From contig CAJQQE010000015.1 in NCBI GenBank assembly GCA_905480395.1, forward strand, positions 1-64,000: a stretch of 64,000 nt of DNA, in the 5' to 3' direction. Source of the DNA: an uncultured Phycisphaerales bacterium (GTDB taxonomy: Bacteria > Planctomycetota > Phycisphaerae > Phycisphaerales > SM1A02). The notes under the pieces are model-generated. The model made no database searches and had not been told where the DNA came from. It was given only the letters and a program-made list of their open reading frames with translations. A program made the position numbers and the translations under genes. Positions 29,035 through 37,360 of this stretch are shown here, piece after piece. Each line of letters begins with the position of its first letter. The first letter of the stretch is position 1.

Positions 29035-29613
29035 ATGAACCCCGACGGCGAATCATCCGGCAGTCCAGCGGCCGAACAGGCCCGCGATTCCAATTCCTCG
29101 GAACCTGGCCCTCAACCGGGGTCGACCGGCGACGGCGGCTCCCGCGTGACCATCGACGTGGCGACGCCGGAGGTCGGCGGGGAAGAAGTGACTTGGATCC
29201 GGGATCGACTTGAGTTGGTGGTTTCATTGGTTGAAACCGAGATCGATCGTCGAATTGTTCGATGCTCAGTGCGGGTCGTGGGTGATCTGGAGATGAGCGA
29301 GGCGCATCAACGATTCAGCGACGTCGAAGGCACGACCGACGTCTTGACCTTCGTGACGGAAAATGAATCCGGAATCGAAATTGATCTGCTGGCGTGCGCC
29401 GATGAAGCGGCCCGTCGGTGTGCCGAATTTGATCATGACCTTCGTCGAGAGTTGCTCCTCTATGGGGTTCACGGGCTTTTACATGCGATCGGGCATGATG
29501 ACCATGAGCCTGGAGCGCACGCCTTGATGCATGCGGAGGAGGATCGACTGCTCACGAAGATCGGGGTCGGTCCAATCTTTCGAACACCGTCGAGTGAGGG
29601 GGATTCTCGATGA
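29035..29613 (+). CDS. ybeY: Endoribonuclease YbeY (rRNA maturation factor)
   Basis: The 192-aa protein has the YbeY core from about residue 50: a sequence around DVEGTTDVLTF and the metal-binding HGLLHAIGHDDHEPGAHALMHAEE. YbeY is a zinc endoribonuclease acting in 16S rRNA 3'-end maturation and ribosome quality control. The usual third His falls at a GHDDH, so the ligand spacing differs by one from the H-x3-H-x5-H of E. coli. The first 45 residues are a Pro/Ser/Gly-rich extension not found in most YbeY. AGGAGG lies 11 nt before the ATG. Its stop overlaps the next start (ATGA). Confidence 0.87.
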   Translation: MNPDGESSGSPAAEQARDSNSSEPGPQPGSTGDGGSRVTIDVATPEVGGEEVTWIRDRLELVVSLVETEIDRRIVRCSVRVVGDLEMSEAHQRFSDVEGTTDVLTFVTENESGIEIDLLACADEAARRCAEFDHDLRRELLLYGVHGLLHAIGHDDHEPGAHALMHAEEDRLLTKIGVGPIFRTPSSEGDSR

Positions 29614-30914
29614 ACAATTTCTTGATCCTCGCACTGATCGTGTTCACGGTAGTGGGGACGTGGTGCAGCGCGCTTCGACTTGCCTTGCAGGACCCGAGCC
29701 GGAGTGAGCTGGAGGGCTGGCGCCGCCGCAGGGGTGGATCCGATGTGGATTCTGAGGCGCCAAAGGTCGAATGGGTTCTTCGCCGGCGACTCCATTTGGT
29801 GACGGAGTTCGCCTTCGTCCGGACGACTTTGAGCGTTGCGGTCACGGTGATTTTCGTAGAACTTTTCATCGGTGATGTCGACCGCTTGGCCGAACCAGTG
29901 GATTTTCTGCTGGCGGGGTTGGTCTCGGTCTTCACACTCTGGATCTCCATGAGCGTGATCGCCGGCGCCCTGGCGAACTACCTCGGAACGTCCCTCGTCA
30001 TGCGGGCGCTTCCCATCCTCCGTTTTCTGGATCTTCTCCTTGGACCGCTCGCCGCGATCACCGCGGTCATGGATGAATCGATTCGCCGCTTGAGCGGTGC
30101 CAATTTGCGTGAGGACGAGGCGGGAGAACGGCTCCGCCGATCGATTGAGGACACCACGCTTGGTGGGGACTTGGACGAATCTGCGGCAGAGATGCTTGAG
30201 AACGTGGTGGACTTCACCAGCACCGAAGTCGGAACGGTGATGACTCCCCGAACCGAGATCGAGGGCATTCAATTCACCGATGACCTTTCGGGGATTCGAA
30301 CAATCATCATTGAAGCGGGTCATTCCAGAATTCCGGTCTACGGCGAACACCTCGACGACATCAAGGGCATTCTGTACGTCAAAGACCTCGTTCCCTATCT
30401 GGGGACCGACGCGACGGACTTTCGGCTCGATCGACTTCTCCGGCAACCCATTCGGGTACCGGAGACCAAGCCGGTCCAGGACCTTCTTCGCGACTTTCAG
30501 CGAAGCGAAGTTCACATGGCGATCGTGGTCGACGAATATGGTGGGACCAGTGGGCTGGTCACGATCGAAGACGTCCTCGAAGAGATCGTCGGAGAGATTC
30601 AGGATGAACATGACACCGAGGAAGAGCTCCCCCCGGCGATCGCCCGCGTCGACGACGATCGTTGGGAGATGGACGCCCGCTTTCAGATTTACGATCTGAA
30701 CGAACTCTTGGAGACTTCGATCCCCGAGGATGACGACTTCGACACCGTCGCCGGTTTCATGCTCGAGCGGCTGGGGCGGGTCCCGGTGGTGGGCGAGATC
30801 GTGGAGGCCGCGGGCATTCGATTTGAGGTCCTCGACGCGGAGCCCACCCGGATTGAACGCGTCATCGTGACCCGACTGGCTCCGGAATCTGAGGAATCAA
30901 CGGCGGAGTCTTGA
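29610..30914 (+). CDS. CorC/HlyC-family membrane protein with CBS domains
   Basis: The 434-aa protein has an N-terminal region with several hydrophobic segments (from residue 3, and around 75-135). Two CBS domains follow, beginning at VMTPRTEIEGI and ending near DVLEEIVGEIQDEHDTEE, then a C-terminal CorC_HlyC domain with EDDDFDTVAGFMLERLGRVP. This matches the UPF0053/hemolysin-C group linked to magnesium or cobalt efflux and metal resistance. Start and ybeY stop overlap (ATGA), and ybeY-corC adjacency is common in bacteria. A 10-bp tandem repeat begins at its stop codon. Confidence 0.88.
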   Translation: MNNFLILALIVFTVVGTWCSALRLALQDPSRSELEGWRRRRGGSDVDSEAPKVEWVLRRRLHLVTEFAFVRTTLSVAVTVIFVELFIGDVDRLAEPVDFLLAGLVSVFTLWISMSVIAGALANYLGTSLVMRALPILRFLDLLLGPLAAITAVMDESIRRLSGANLREDEAGERLRRSIEDTTLGGDLDESAAEMLENVVDFTSTEVGTVMTPRTEIEGIQFTDDLSGIRTIIIEAGHSRIPVYGEHLDDIKGILYVKDLVPYLGTDATDFRLDRLLRQPIRVPETKPVQDLLRDFQRSEVHMAIVVDEYGGTSGLVTIEDVLEEIVGEIQDEHDTEEELPPAIARVDDDRWEMDARFQIYDLNELLETSIPEDDDFDTVAGFMLERLGRVPVVGEIVEAAGIRFEVLDAEPTRIERVIVTRLAPESEESTAES

Positions 30915-30950
30915 TTCGGATGGATTCGGATGGATTCGGATGGGTTCGGA
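30911..30950 (+). repeat. 10-bp tandem repeat at the stop codon of the CorC-type gene
   Basis: Four contiguous 10-bp units close to TGGATTCGGA occupy 30911-30950 (first and last imperfect). The TGA stop at 30912-30914 lies in the first unit. Confidence 0.9.
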
Positions 30951-31015
30951 TTCACTCGCCCCTGAAATTCAGAGCCCGGAATCCCCAAGAAGTATGTATG
31001 CAAGGAGCCGAATCC

Positions 31016-31408
31016 ATGGCGTACGAATCTCGGGTCGACCCCTTCCCACCCAGTCGATCTGCTCGGCTGCGATCGGACGGAGAGTCGGATTCCGACCGAA
31101 TTCTGCTCATCGGTTGTCACCTCTGGCCATTCATCGGGCTGATCACCGGAATGCTCCCATTGCTCTGGATTGGCGTGATTGTGGTCTGGGCCGTTCGGAA
31201 GGATGATTCACCGCTGATCGCTGATCAGGGACGCGAGCTGCTCAATGTCCTTCTGACCTTCATCATTCTCGCGGTGATCCCAGTCATTGGCTGGATCGCC
31301 CTGGTGATCTGGATTCCAGTCATGCTGGTGAATGCAATCCGCGCCGCGATCGCGGCTGGGCGAAGCGAATACTTCCGCTATCCACTCGTGATTCGATTCA
31401 TCACCTGA
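31016..31408 (+). CDS. DUF4870-type small membrane protein
   Basis: The 130-aa protein has a polar N-terminus and about three hydrophobic segments: CHLWPFIGLITGMLPLLWIG, VLLTFIILAVIPVIGWIAL and the following VIWIPVMLVNAI. The motif around VWAVRKDDSPLIADQGRELLN is characteristic of DUF4870/Tic20-like small membrane proteins. AAGGAG 8 nt upstream supports ATG 31016 over ATG 30998. Function unknown. Confidence 0.8.
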   Translation: MAYESRVDPFPPSRSARLRSDGESDSDRILLIGCHLWPFIGLITGMLPLLWIGVIVVWAVRKDDSPLIADQGRELLNVLLTFIILAVIPVIGWIALVIWIPVMLVNAIRAAIAAGRSEYFRYPLVIRFIT

Positions 31409-31422
31409 TTCCGACGAGCGGG

Positions 31423-31472
31423 CTCAGTCGAACTCAATCAAACTCAGTCGAACTCAATCAAACTCATCACCC
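31423..31472 (+). repeat. 10-bp tandem repeat spanning the lptB stop codon
   Basis: Alternating 10-bp units CTCAGTCGAA / CTCAATCAAA occur twice each, followed by a degenerate CTCATCACCC (31423-31472). The lptB stop (minus strand, 31454-31456) is inside the fourth unit. Read on the minus strand every full unit contains a TGA. Confidence 0.9.
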
Positions 31473-32188
31473 CGGAAGGTGCTGGCGAGGTACGCCTCTC
31501 TCACCACGGGGTCGTTGATGATCGTTTTTGGATCACCATCTCGAAGGTTCTTACCTTCGTGAATGATGTACGCGCGGTCGCAGATCCGCATGGTCTGCTG
31601 CACGTTGTGGTCAGTCACCAACATCGCAATCCCCTCGTCGGCAAGCTTCCGGACTTCGGCTTGCAACTCCTCGACGGTGTGGGGATCGACCGCGGCGAAG
31701 GGTTCGTCCAGCAGCATCAGTCGGGGTCGGGTCACGAGTGATCGGGCGATCTCGAGCCGGCGTCGCTCACCGCCGGAGCAGGTTCGGGCCTGTTCCTTCC
31801 GCTTGTGGGTCAGGCCGAACTGTTCGAGCAGTTGGTCACAGCGACGATTTCGTGCTTCGCGATCGAGTCCTCGGGTTTCGAGGATCGCCATGATGTTTTG
31901 TTCGACGGTGAGTTTCTGGAATACACTCGGCTCTTGGCTCAGGTAGCCCATGCCCGCCTTGGCATGTTGAAACATGGGCTCAAAGGTGACATCCCGACCG
32001 TCGAACATGACCTGGCCTTTTTCTGGGGTCAGCATCCCGATGGTCATGCGGAAGGAGGTGGTCTTCCCGGCACCGTTCCGTCCCAGGAGCCCGACGATCT
32101 CGCCGGCTTCGACCGTGAAGCTGACGCCGTCCACAACGCGGCGTCCGCCGTAGGTCTTCTGAAGATCTTGTACCTCGAGCAGTGCCAT
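31454..32188 (-). CDS. lptB: LptB, ATPase of the lipopolysaccharide export transporter
   Basis: The 244-aa ATPase has Walker A GLLGRNGAGKTTSF, Q-loop YLSQEPSVFQKLT, signature SGGERRRLEIARSL, Walker B LMLLDEPFAAVDP and switch His VTDHNVQQT. SGGERRR..EIAR and the DEPFAAVDP form are typical of LptB, which powers lipopolysaccharide extraction from the inner membrane with LptFG. The signature has Cys where most have Leu (TCSGGE). The ATG at 32188 gives the family length. It is monocistronic here and far from the LptC/A-like gene at 56.5 kb. Confidence 0.9.
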   Translation of the reverse strand: MALLEVQDLQKTYGGRRVVDGVSFTVEAGEIVGLLGRNGAGKTTSFRMTIGMLTPEKGQVMFDGRDVTFEPMFQHAKAGMGYLSQEPSVFQKLTVEQNIMAILETRGLDREARNRRCDQLLEQFGLTHKRKEQARTCSGGERRRLEIARSLVTRPRLMLLDEPFAAVDPHTVEELQAEVRKLADEGIAMLVTDHNVQQTMRICDRAYIIHEGKNLRDGDPKTIINDPVVREAYLASTFRGDEFD

Positions 32189-32273
32189 GGTTCGGGAATG
32201 GTACCTGAGGATCGGCCGAGGACATCGAATTCGAGGTTGCGGGGAGACCGGGCCCCGGCTACAAAAGAGGGTG

Positions 32274-32888
32274 ATGACTCGACTTCGGCCGCACAATCTC
32301 CCGCTTTGGACCATCTCCGTTCTCGCGGTCGCCATGGCGGCGGCATCCGGATGCGTCCGGCGAGTGGTGCAGATCACCTCTGCTCCAGAAGGGGCCCTGA
32401 TCTGGATGAACGATCGGGAGGTCGGTTCGACGCCATGTGAGATTGAGATCCTCCATTACGGCAAATATGACGTCCGGGTTGAGAAGGCCGGATACGAACC
32501 GGTGATGACGGGGCGGTCGGCCAGTGTTCCGATCTGGGATCTTCCCGGGATCGATCTGATCGCCGAGCTCGTGCCCGCAGATTTCGAAAGTCGTACGGTT
32601 TGGCACTTCGACCTGGTGGTTGATAATGATGACCCGGATCGAGTGCTTCTTCGCGCCGAGGCCGCCCGAGATCAAGCGGTCGCGGCAGAGGCACGACGAG
32701 CCTCGGAGACGACGCCCGTGACGTCGTCCGATCTGGCGGCGGAGGTTGAAGCGGAGGACGGGACCGGCAGCCCTGGGGCCCCGGTCGAAGGCGCCTTGGT
32801 GCCAGTTCCAGTGACCGCTCCAGACCAGCCGGAAGCCTCTGATCCCGGGCAGGACCCGTTGATCGAGCCGAATACTCCCGCCAGCTGA
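32274..32888 (+). CDS. PEGA-domain lipoprotein
   Basis: The 204-aa precursor has a hydrophobic signal ending in the lipobox AAASGC, so the mature protein is probably lipid-anchored. A PEGA-type beta domain follows (ITSAPEGALIWMNDREVGSTP, then YDVRVEKAGYEPV). The C-terminal third is low-complexity, rich in Ala, Glu, Pro and Val, and probably disordered. PEGA domains are found on surface and envelope proteins. The start ATG overlaps a GTG (GTGATG) and GAGGG lies just upstream. Confidence 0.82.
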   Translation: MTRLRPHNLPLWTISVLAVAMAAASGCVRRVVQITSAPEGALIWMNDREVGSTPCEIEILHYGKYDVRVEKAGYEPVMTGRSASVPIWDLPGIDLIAELVPADFESRTVWHFDLVVDNDDPDRVLLRAEAARDQAVAAEARRASETTPVTSSDLAAEVEAEDGTGSPGAPVEGALVPVPVTAPDQPEASDPGQDPLIEPNTPAS

Positions 32889-32889
32889 G

Positions 32890-32948
32890 CCGGGAACATC
32901 GATCCGCTCTAAAGAGCGGAGAATCGCTCAACCTCGCTCGGTTCCCGG
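32890..32948 (+). promoter_or_regulatory. Structured RNA-like element before a response-regulator gene
   Basis: An outer 8-bp stem CCGGGAAC (32890-32897) / GTTCCCGG (32941-32948) encloses two overlapping inner pairings. CCGCTCT (32904-32910) pairs with AGAGCGG (32913-32919), or GAGCG (32914-32918) pairs with CGCTC (32925-32929). The inner stems exclude each other. It could be a terminator for the lipoprotein gene or a switchable leader. Confidence 0.4.
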
Positions 32949-33065
32949 ACGATGCCACGCGGAGGGCTGATTCGGCTCATCGCAATCGGTGAGTACCGAC
33001 CGAATGACGCGGCGTCGATCTGCATTCGCCCCAATCGTAAAAACCGGGGGAAGGAGCCGTCTGTC

Positions 33066-33485
33066 ATGCGCACTCGAAGCGGACCAAACCTACTCGTTGC
33101 TGACGATGATCGAAAGAGCTTGTTGTCAGTCGTTCAGGTCGCGCACGGACTTGGCTACAACTGTGTCACGGCGACCACCGGCGCCACCGCGTGGCGGGAA
33201 TTCTCGCGCTTCAAGTTTGATCTGGTCATCACGGACCTGAACATGCCCGGGGGCGATGGTGCCGTCCTCGCTCGTCGTGTTCGCAGTTGTTCTGGGACCC
33301 CGGTCGTTCTCCTGTCCGAACTTGGACCGGCCAGTCTGGGCATCTGTGGGATCCAAGATTTTGCGGGCATTGACGTACTCTGGAAGCCTTTCTCGACGGC
33401 GAGTCTGCGGGAATCCATGGAACGAAACATCCGCATCGTCGTCTCACCGGGCCAGATGCTTTCCGAGGCGGAAGAGGCGGCCTGA
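33066..33485 (+). CDS. Stand-alone response-regulator receiver protein
   Basis: The 139-aa protein is a single CheY-like receiver domain: acidic DDD at residues 13-15, phospho-acceptor Asp57 in VITDLNMPGGDG, and the conserved Lys107 in LWKPF. There is no output domain, so it would signal by protein contact. AAGGAG lies upstream of ATG 33066. No histidine kinase is adjacent. Confidence 0.9.
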   Translation: MRTRSGPNLLVADDDRKSLLSVVQVAHGLGYNCVTATTGATAWREFSRFKFDLVITDLNMPGGDGAVLARRVRSCSGTPVVLLSELGPASLGICGIQDFAGIDVLWKPFSTASLRESMERNIRIVVSPGQMLSEAEEAA

Positions 33486-33543
33486 TCCGCCTCATGGAGC
33501 GCTTTCACGGTCGTGACGTCCCCCAAAGGGGTACCATCAGGGA

Positions 33544-34605
33544 GTGACGTCCCTCGACCGAAAGATTCCTCTGAATGTCCTGCAGACCGGGCCCGTTCGT
33601 CCGGTCTTTGCCAATGGCCCGCGATCCCTTGAGTCGGTGAAGATGCTCCGGATCTCGGTCACGGATCGCTGTAATCTCCGATGTGGGTACTGCATGCCGG
33701 CGGGGGGGGTGTCCTTTCAACCCAAGGATGATCTCCTGACGCCGCAGGATCTCGCCAGGATCTCTGGCTTCGCTCATCGGTTAGGAGTTCGTTACTTCAA
33801 GATCACGGGCGGTGAGCCAACGGTCCGCAGAGATCTGATCGAGATCATCCAGCGGCTCCGGGCACTCGGTTCTGCCGATCTTTCCATGACTTCCAACGGC
33901 CTCCAGATGCCGCGGATGGCGGCGTCGCTCAAGGAGGCAGGCATCGATCGCGTCACGCTTTCGGTCGATAGTCTCCGACCGGATCGCTACCGGGATATCA
34001 CGGGTGGGGGGCGTTTTGAGCTTTTCGAGGAAGGCCTCGAAGCGACGGCGAAAGTCTTCGGAACGGTCAAACTGAATGTTGTGGTGATGAGAGGCGTCAA
34101 TGATGACGAAGTCGCAGACTTCGCGGGCCTTGCTCGTGATCGAGACTGGACGGTTCGATTCATCGAGTTCATGCCGCTCGGTTCGAGCGTGCTGGCCGAT
34201 GGTGATCCGGATCAATATCTGGTCACGGCTGATGAAGTGACTTCGAGCATCGAGGCGGTTCATGGGTCGCTCGCTCCCGTCGAGGGATCAGCCGATCCCG
34301 GCGTCGGCCCTGCTCGTCTGTTGGCGATGCCGGGTGGGCGCGGTCGAATAGGGTTGATTCATGCGATGAGCCGTCCGTTCTGCGAGACCTGTAATCGTCT
34401 TCGATTAACTTCCTCGGGCATCCTTCGGAGTTGTCTGTTTGACGGTGGTGAAGTCGATCTGGTGCCGATCCTTCGTGAGAAATCGCATGATTCTGAAAGC
34501 AAGCTTGATGAAGCACTTCTTGAGGCATTCACGCAATGCACGGCCATGAAGCCGGAAGTTCACGCCTCGAGAGGTGGCCGGGCAATGAGTAGCATCGGCG
34601 GCTAA
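33544..34605 (+). CDS. moaA: GTP 3',8-cyclase MoaA (molybdenum cofactor synthesis)
   Basis: The 353-aa radical-SAM enzyme carries the N-terminal cluster motif TDRCNLRCGYCMP (C-x3-C-x2-C) and KITGGEPTVRRDL. The second cluster site near the end is FCETCNRLRLTSSGILRSCL. MoaA makes the first committed intermediate of molybdopterin. The GTG at 33544 is taken as start because the conserved core begins about 35 residues later. AGGGA lies too close for an ideal ribosome binding site, so the start is uncertain. The C-terminal GG of many MoaA is present as SIGG. The molybdenum hydroxylase operon lies 1 kb downstream on the other strand. Confidence 0.93.
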   Translation: MTSLDRKIPLNVLQTGPVRPVFANGPRSLESVKMLRISVTDRCNLRCGYCMPAGGVSFQPKDDLLTPQDLARISGFAHRLGVRYFKITGGEPTVRRDLIEIIQRLRALGSADLSMTSNGLQMPRMAASLKEAGIDRVTLSVDSLRPDRYRDITGGGRFELFEEGLEATAKVFGTVKLNVVVMRGVNDDEVADFAGLARDRDWTVRFIEFMPLGSSVLADGDPDQYLVTADEVTSSIEAVHGSLAPVEGSADPGVGPARLLAMPGGRGRIGLIHAMSRPFCETCNRLRLTSSGILRSCLFDGGEVDLVPILREKSHDSESKLDEALLEAFTQCTAMKPEVHASRGGRAMSSIGG

Positions 34606-34651
34606 TGAGACGCCGCTTTACAGCGTGTGCCGTGGCGGTTGGAATACCAGT

Positions 34652-35440
34652 ATGGCCAACATCAAGAACATCTTTTTCTGCACGCTGACCCTCCTCACCA
34701 TCCTGATTTCCGGTTGTGGAGATGACGGTTCGTACCAAGCCGTGGCAGGGGCCGGCTCGGGCGTGGCGGGCACCGGCTCAGCGGCACAAGGCGGATCGCC
34801 GGCCGGCAGTTTGGTTTGGGGTGACGCCCTGAACCGATGGCCGAAGGATGGTAACTCGCAGTTCGTCGCGGGAGATTCGGTCATTCGATCGAGTTTCGAT
34901 CTGTGGCTTGACGCTCGCCGGCCACCAATGATGCCGAATGATGAGGGCGTGGTCATTCTGCTCCGGGATCTCCGCGAGTTCAATCTGCCGTTGACGGGAC
35001 TGAATGGAGAATGGGGCGTTCCGTCAAAAGAAGTCGCCATCCGGACTCAGGCGATCCGGGGTATTGGCAAGACGTTCTGGGCCGATCTGAGGTTGGCAAT
35101 CATCGAAGAGGATCAAGACCGAGCGATGGAGGTCATCGTGTTGATGGCGAACCTGCCGCGTATTGCGCACGGGTACGACGGATCCGATCGCGGTCTTATT
35201 GCGACGTTGGCGACCGTAGACTCCTTCGGATGGGGGCTGACGGACCTGACGCGGTCCGGCGCGGGCATCCAGCCAACGGCGGAACAATGCGAACGACTTC
35301 GCAAGGCCACGTCGTGGCTTGAGGACACCAATGCGTTCGATGTCTCGATGGATAATCCGAGTCATCAGCGAATGATGAAGAGGTACTTGGCGGAGACTCA
35401 ACCGAGGCTCCGTCGCCAGATGGCGGCGTTATGTGACTGA
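34652..35440 (+). CDS. Lipoprotein of unknown function
   Basis: The 262-aa precursor has a signal peptide with lipobox LISGC, then a short Gly/Ala/Ser linker (VAGAGSGVAGTGSAAQGGS) and a helical domain rich in Arg, Asp and Trp. I do not recognise the domain. Its ATG is 46 bases after moaA on the same strand. It converges on the molybdenum hydroxylase operon. Confidence 0.75.
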   Translation: MANIKNIFFCTLTLLTILISGCGDDGSYQAVAGAGSGVAGTGSAAQGGSPAGSLVWGDALNRWPKDGNSQFVAGDSVIRSSFDLWLDARRPPMMPNDEGVVILLRDLREFNLPLTGLNGEWGVPSKEVAIRTQAIRGIGKTFWADLRLAIIEEDQDRAMEVIVLMANLPRIAHGYDGSDRGLIATLATVDSFGWGLTDLTRSGAGIQPTAEQCERLRKATSWLEDTNAFDVSMDNPSHQRMMKRYLAETQPRLRRQMAALCD

Positions 35441-35507
35441 CGCTGATCCTGGTCGAGGCGGCAGTCGATTCGGATCCGTGATCCAAGCCGGTCCATTCAT
35501 TGGATGG

Positions 35508-35525
35508 ATCAGATAAATCAGATCG
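35508..35525 (+). repeat. 9-bp tandem duplication across the mocA-like stop codon
   Basis: ATCAGATAA and ATCAGATCG (35508-35516, 35517-35525) form a 9-bp period. Read on the minus strand, ATCTGA occurs twice in frame, so the stop codon is duplicated. Confidence 0.7.
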
Positions 35526-36132
35526 AACTGAGCCCCTTACCCCATGAGCCCGGGGTATCCAGGTCGAGGTGAATCCCCGGATCATCGACCTCGATGGCGT
35601 GGACGCTGACATCCGGAAGCTCGCGAGCGGATCGAAGACCGTCGGCGAGTGGCTGATCGAGAATGCGACGGGCCAAGGCGGGGGAGAGGACGATGGGGTG
35701 ACCGCCACGGCCTTGGCGTCGAGGATGGACAAAATCAAATGGTGCCGTCTGGTCATCGAGTAACTGCTCGATGGTGGTATCTCGAACCGCCGGATGATCG
35801 GAGAGGTGCAGCAGGATGCGAGCAGCGTGGGCGTCGAGGGCCGCCCGAATGCCCGCGCGAGCTGAGTCCAGCATCGAACCCTCGGGTTCAACGTCGAGGA
35901 AGGCCACCTCGCGTCCTTCGAGTGATTCCCGGATGGCTCGTGCGTGGAGTCCGACCGTCATAAAGACGTTGCCGACGAAAGGGGCAATGGTGTCGTGGGT
36001 TGCCGCCACCACGGTGGTCGGTCGGCCATCTCGAATCCAAGGCAGGGTCTGCTTGCAGCGTCCCATGCGAGCGGATCGACCGCCCGCGAGGAGAATGCCG
36101 ATGACGTCGCCGTGCCGGGCCCGCTTGGTCAT
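35518..36132 (-). CDS. MocA-like molybdenum cofactor nucleotidyltransferase
   Basis: The 204-aa protein has the nucleotidyltransferase P-loop LLAGGRSARMGRCKQTLPW close to its N-terminus, a metal-binding region around LLHLSDHPAV and the late GRGGHPIVLSP. These are features of MocA/MobA-type enzymes that add CMP or GMP to molybdopterin. Xanthine-dehydrogenase-family enzymes such as those upstream usually need the CMP form made by MocA. The ATG at 36132 overlaps the stop of the preceding 78-aa gene (ATGA); the frame is open further upstream but that part overlaps it. Confidence 0.88.
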   Translation of the reverse strand: MTKRARHGDVIGILLAGGRSARMGRCKQTLPWIRDGRPTTVVAATHDTIAPFVGNVFMTVGLHARAIRESLEGREVAFLDVEPEGSMLDSARAGIRAALDAHAARILLHLSDHPAVRDTTIEQLLDDQTAPFDFVHPRRQGRGGHPIVLSPALARRILDQPLADGLRSARELPDVSVHAIEVDDPGIHLDLDTPGSWGKGLSSI

Positions 36133-36365
36133 GCCGACTCGAAGCAGCCGCGACCACCGCTGCAGGTATCGGGTGCCACGCCCTTCCGATCCGGTCCCCG
36201 TTCGTCCTGGCTCAGCACGCACCAGAAACATCGGGTGCTGCTTGAATCATCGACAAGCCCCCGATGCATGTGTTCGGTCATCACATACATGTTCTTGTGA
36301 CGAAGGTTTACGCAGGTTTCGATCAGCTTCAACCGAATGGGTTCATCCGTTTGGGAATCACTCAT
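36129..36365 (-). CDS. 78-aa Cys-rich protein inside the molybdenum hydroxylase operon
   Basis: This small gene is supported mainly by its exact fit: its ATG overlaps the stop of the FAD subunit gene (ATGA, 36362-36365) and its TGA overlaps the start of the mocA-like gene (ATGA, 36129-36132). The protein has five Cys (ETC, RCFWC, DTCSGGRGC) and a conserved-looking middle NLRHKNMYV and GLVDDSSSTR. No signal or membrane segment is present. I do not know a function; Cys spacing would allow metal binding. A cofactor-insertion or maturation role is inferred from position only. Confidence 0.75.
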   Translation of the reverse strand: MSDSQTDEPIRLKLIETCVNLRHKNMYVMTEHMHRGLVDDSSSTRCFWCVLSQDERGPDRKGVAPDTCSGGRGCFESA

Positions 36366-37360
36366 GCGTCACCTCCTTGATCCGGGCTAGAAAGGCTCGC
36401 GGCGGCGTTCACCGCTCGTCGAATTGCCACCGGCAGCAGCGTGGTCTTGTAGACGGTTCCCGGGAGGGGATCGGCCCCATCGACCGCGAGTTCGCAGGCG
36501 GCACGGATACGACGATCATCGTCGATCGAAACGCCGGCTAATGCCGCATCCACCTGCGGGAGTAGATGGGGGCGAGGGGCCACAGCGCCCGCGCAGGTTC
36601 GTGCGGAGGTAATCACATCGCCGTCGAGTTCAAGGGCGGCATATCCGGAGACCATCGGCCAGTCGAAGGATTGTTTTTGCTTCAAGGCGATAAACGCCGA
36701 GTTTGGCGCGGATCTGAAACGGACGCCGGTGATGATTTCGCTCGGCGAGAGGACGCTGGTCGATTGCCAATCCACGGCAGGATCGGGATACAAATCTCGG
36801 ATCGCTATCCGCGATCGGTCGCCGCCGACGACCTCCACTTCCCCATCGAGCACCAGCAGGGCCGGCGCAAGGTTCGATGGGTGGACCATGAGGCACGGGC
36901 CGTTCTGGAAGATCACGTGGAATCGGTGATCGCCTTCTCGGGCCGGACAGTCATCGCCGGTCTTTCGGAGACAGTCGAACTGTGACATGCGCCAGTACCA
37001 GCATCGGGTCTCCTGCAAGAGATTTCCCGCCACGGTCGCGACGTTTCGAATTTGAGGTGTGGCGGCGCTGCCCGCCGAGGCGCCGAGGATCGGCGCGGAC
37101 GTTCGAAGGGCTTCCGATTCCGCCACCATGGCCAACGTGGCCCGGCCGCCGATTCGGTCGGGTTTGATCGCATCGAGGGTTGGATCCTCGATGCGGGTGA
37201 GATCGATGATGAGATCAGGCTGTTCAAGGCCTTCCTTCATTCGATCGAGCAAGTCCATGCCGCCACTCTTGAGGACGGGCAACGCAAAGTCGCCGTTGGG
37301 CTTGGCAAGGGCGGCGGCGTCGCTGGTGTTCTTGGGGCTGGTGTAGGCGAATGGGTTCAT
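36362..37360 (-). CDS. FAD-binding subunit of a molybdenum hydroxylase (PaoB-like)
   Basis: The 332-aa protein resembles the FAD subunit of xanthine dehydrogenase-family enzymes. The central IRNVATVAGNLLQETRCWYW is the FAD-binding block, and the C-terminal CO-dehydrogenase-flavoprotein region contains SAFIALKQKQSFDWPMV. Between them are Cys residues in CWYWRMSQFDC, DDCPAREG and GPC. In PaoB and 4-hydroxybenzoyl-CoA reductase an insertion here binds a [4Fe-4S] cluster, so a cluster is likely here too. It passes electrons between the [2Fe-2S] subunit and the acceptor. Both gene borders are ATGA overlaps. Confidence 0.88.
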   Translation of the reverse strand: MNPFAYTSPKNTSDAAALAKPNGDFALPVLKSGGMDLLDRMKEGLEQPDLIIDLTRIEDPTLDAIKPDRIGGRATLAMVAESEALRTSAPILGASAGSAATPQIRNVATVAGNLLQETRCWYWRMSQFDCLRKTGDDCPAREGDHRFHVIFQNGPCLMVHPSNLAPALLVLDGEVEVVGGDRSRIAIRDLYPDPAVDWQSTSVLSPSEIITGVRFRSAPNSAFIALKQKQSFDWPMVSGYAALELDGDVITSARTCAGAVAPRPHLLPQVDAALAGVSIDDDRRIRAACELAVDGADPLPGTVYKTTLLPVAIRRAVNAAASLSSPDQGGDA

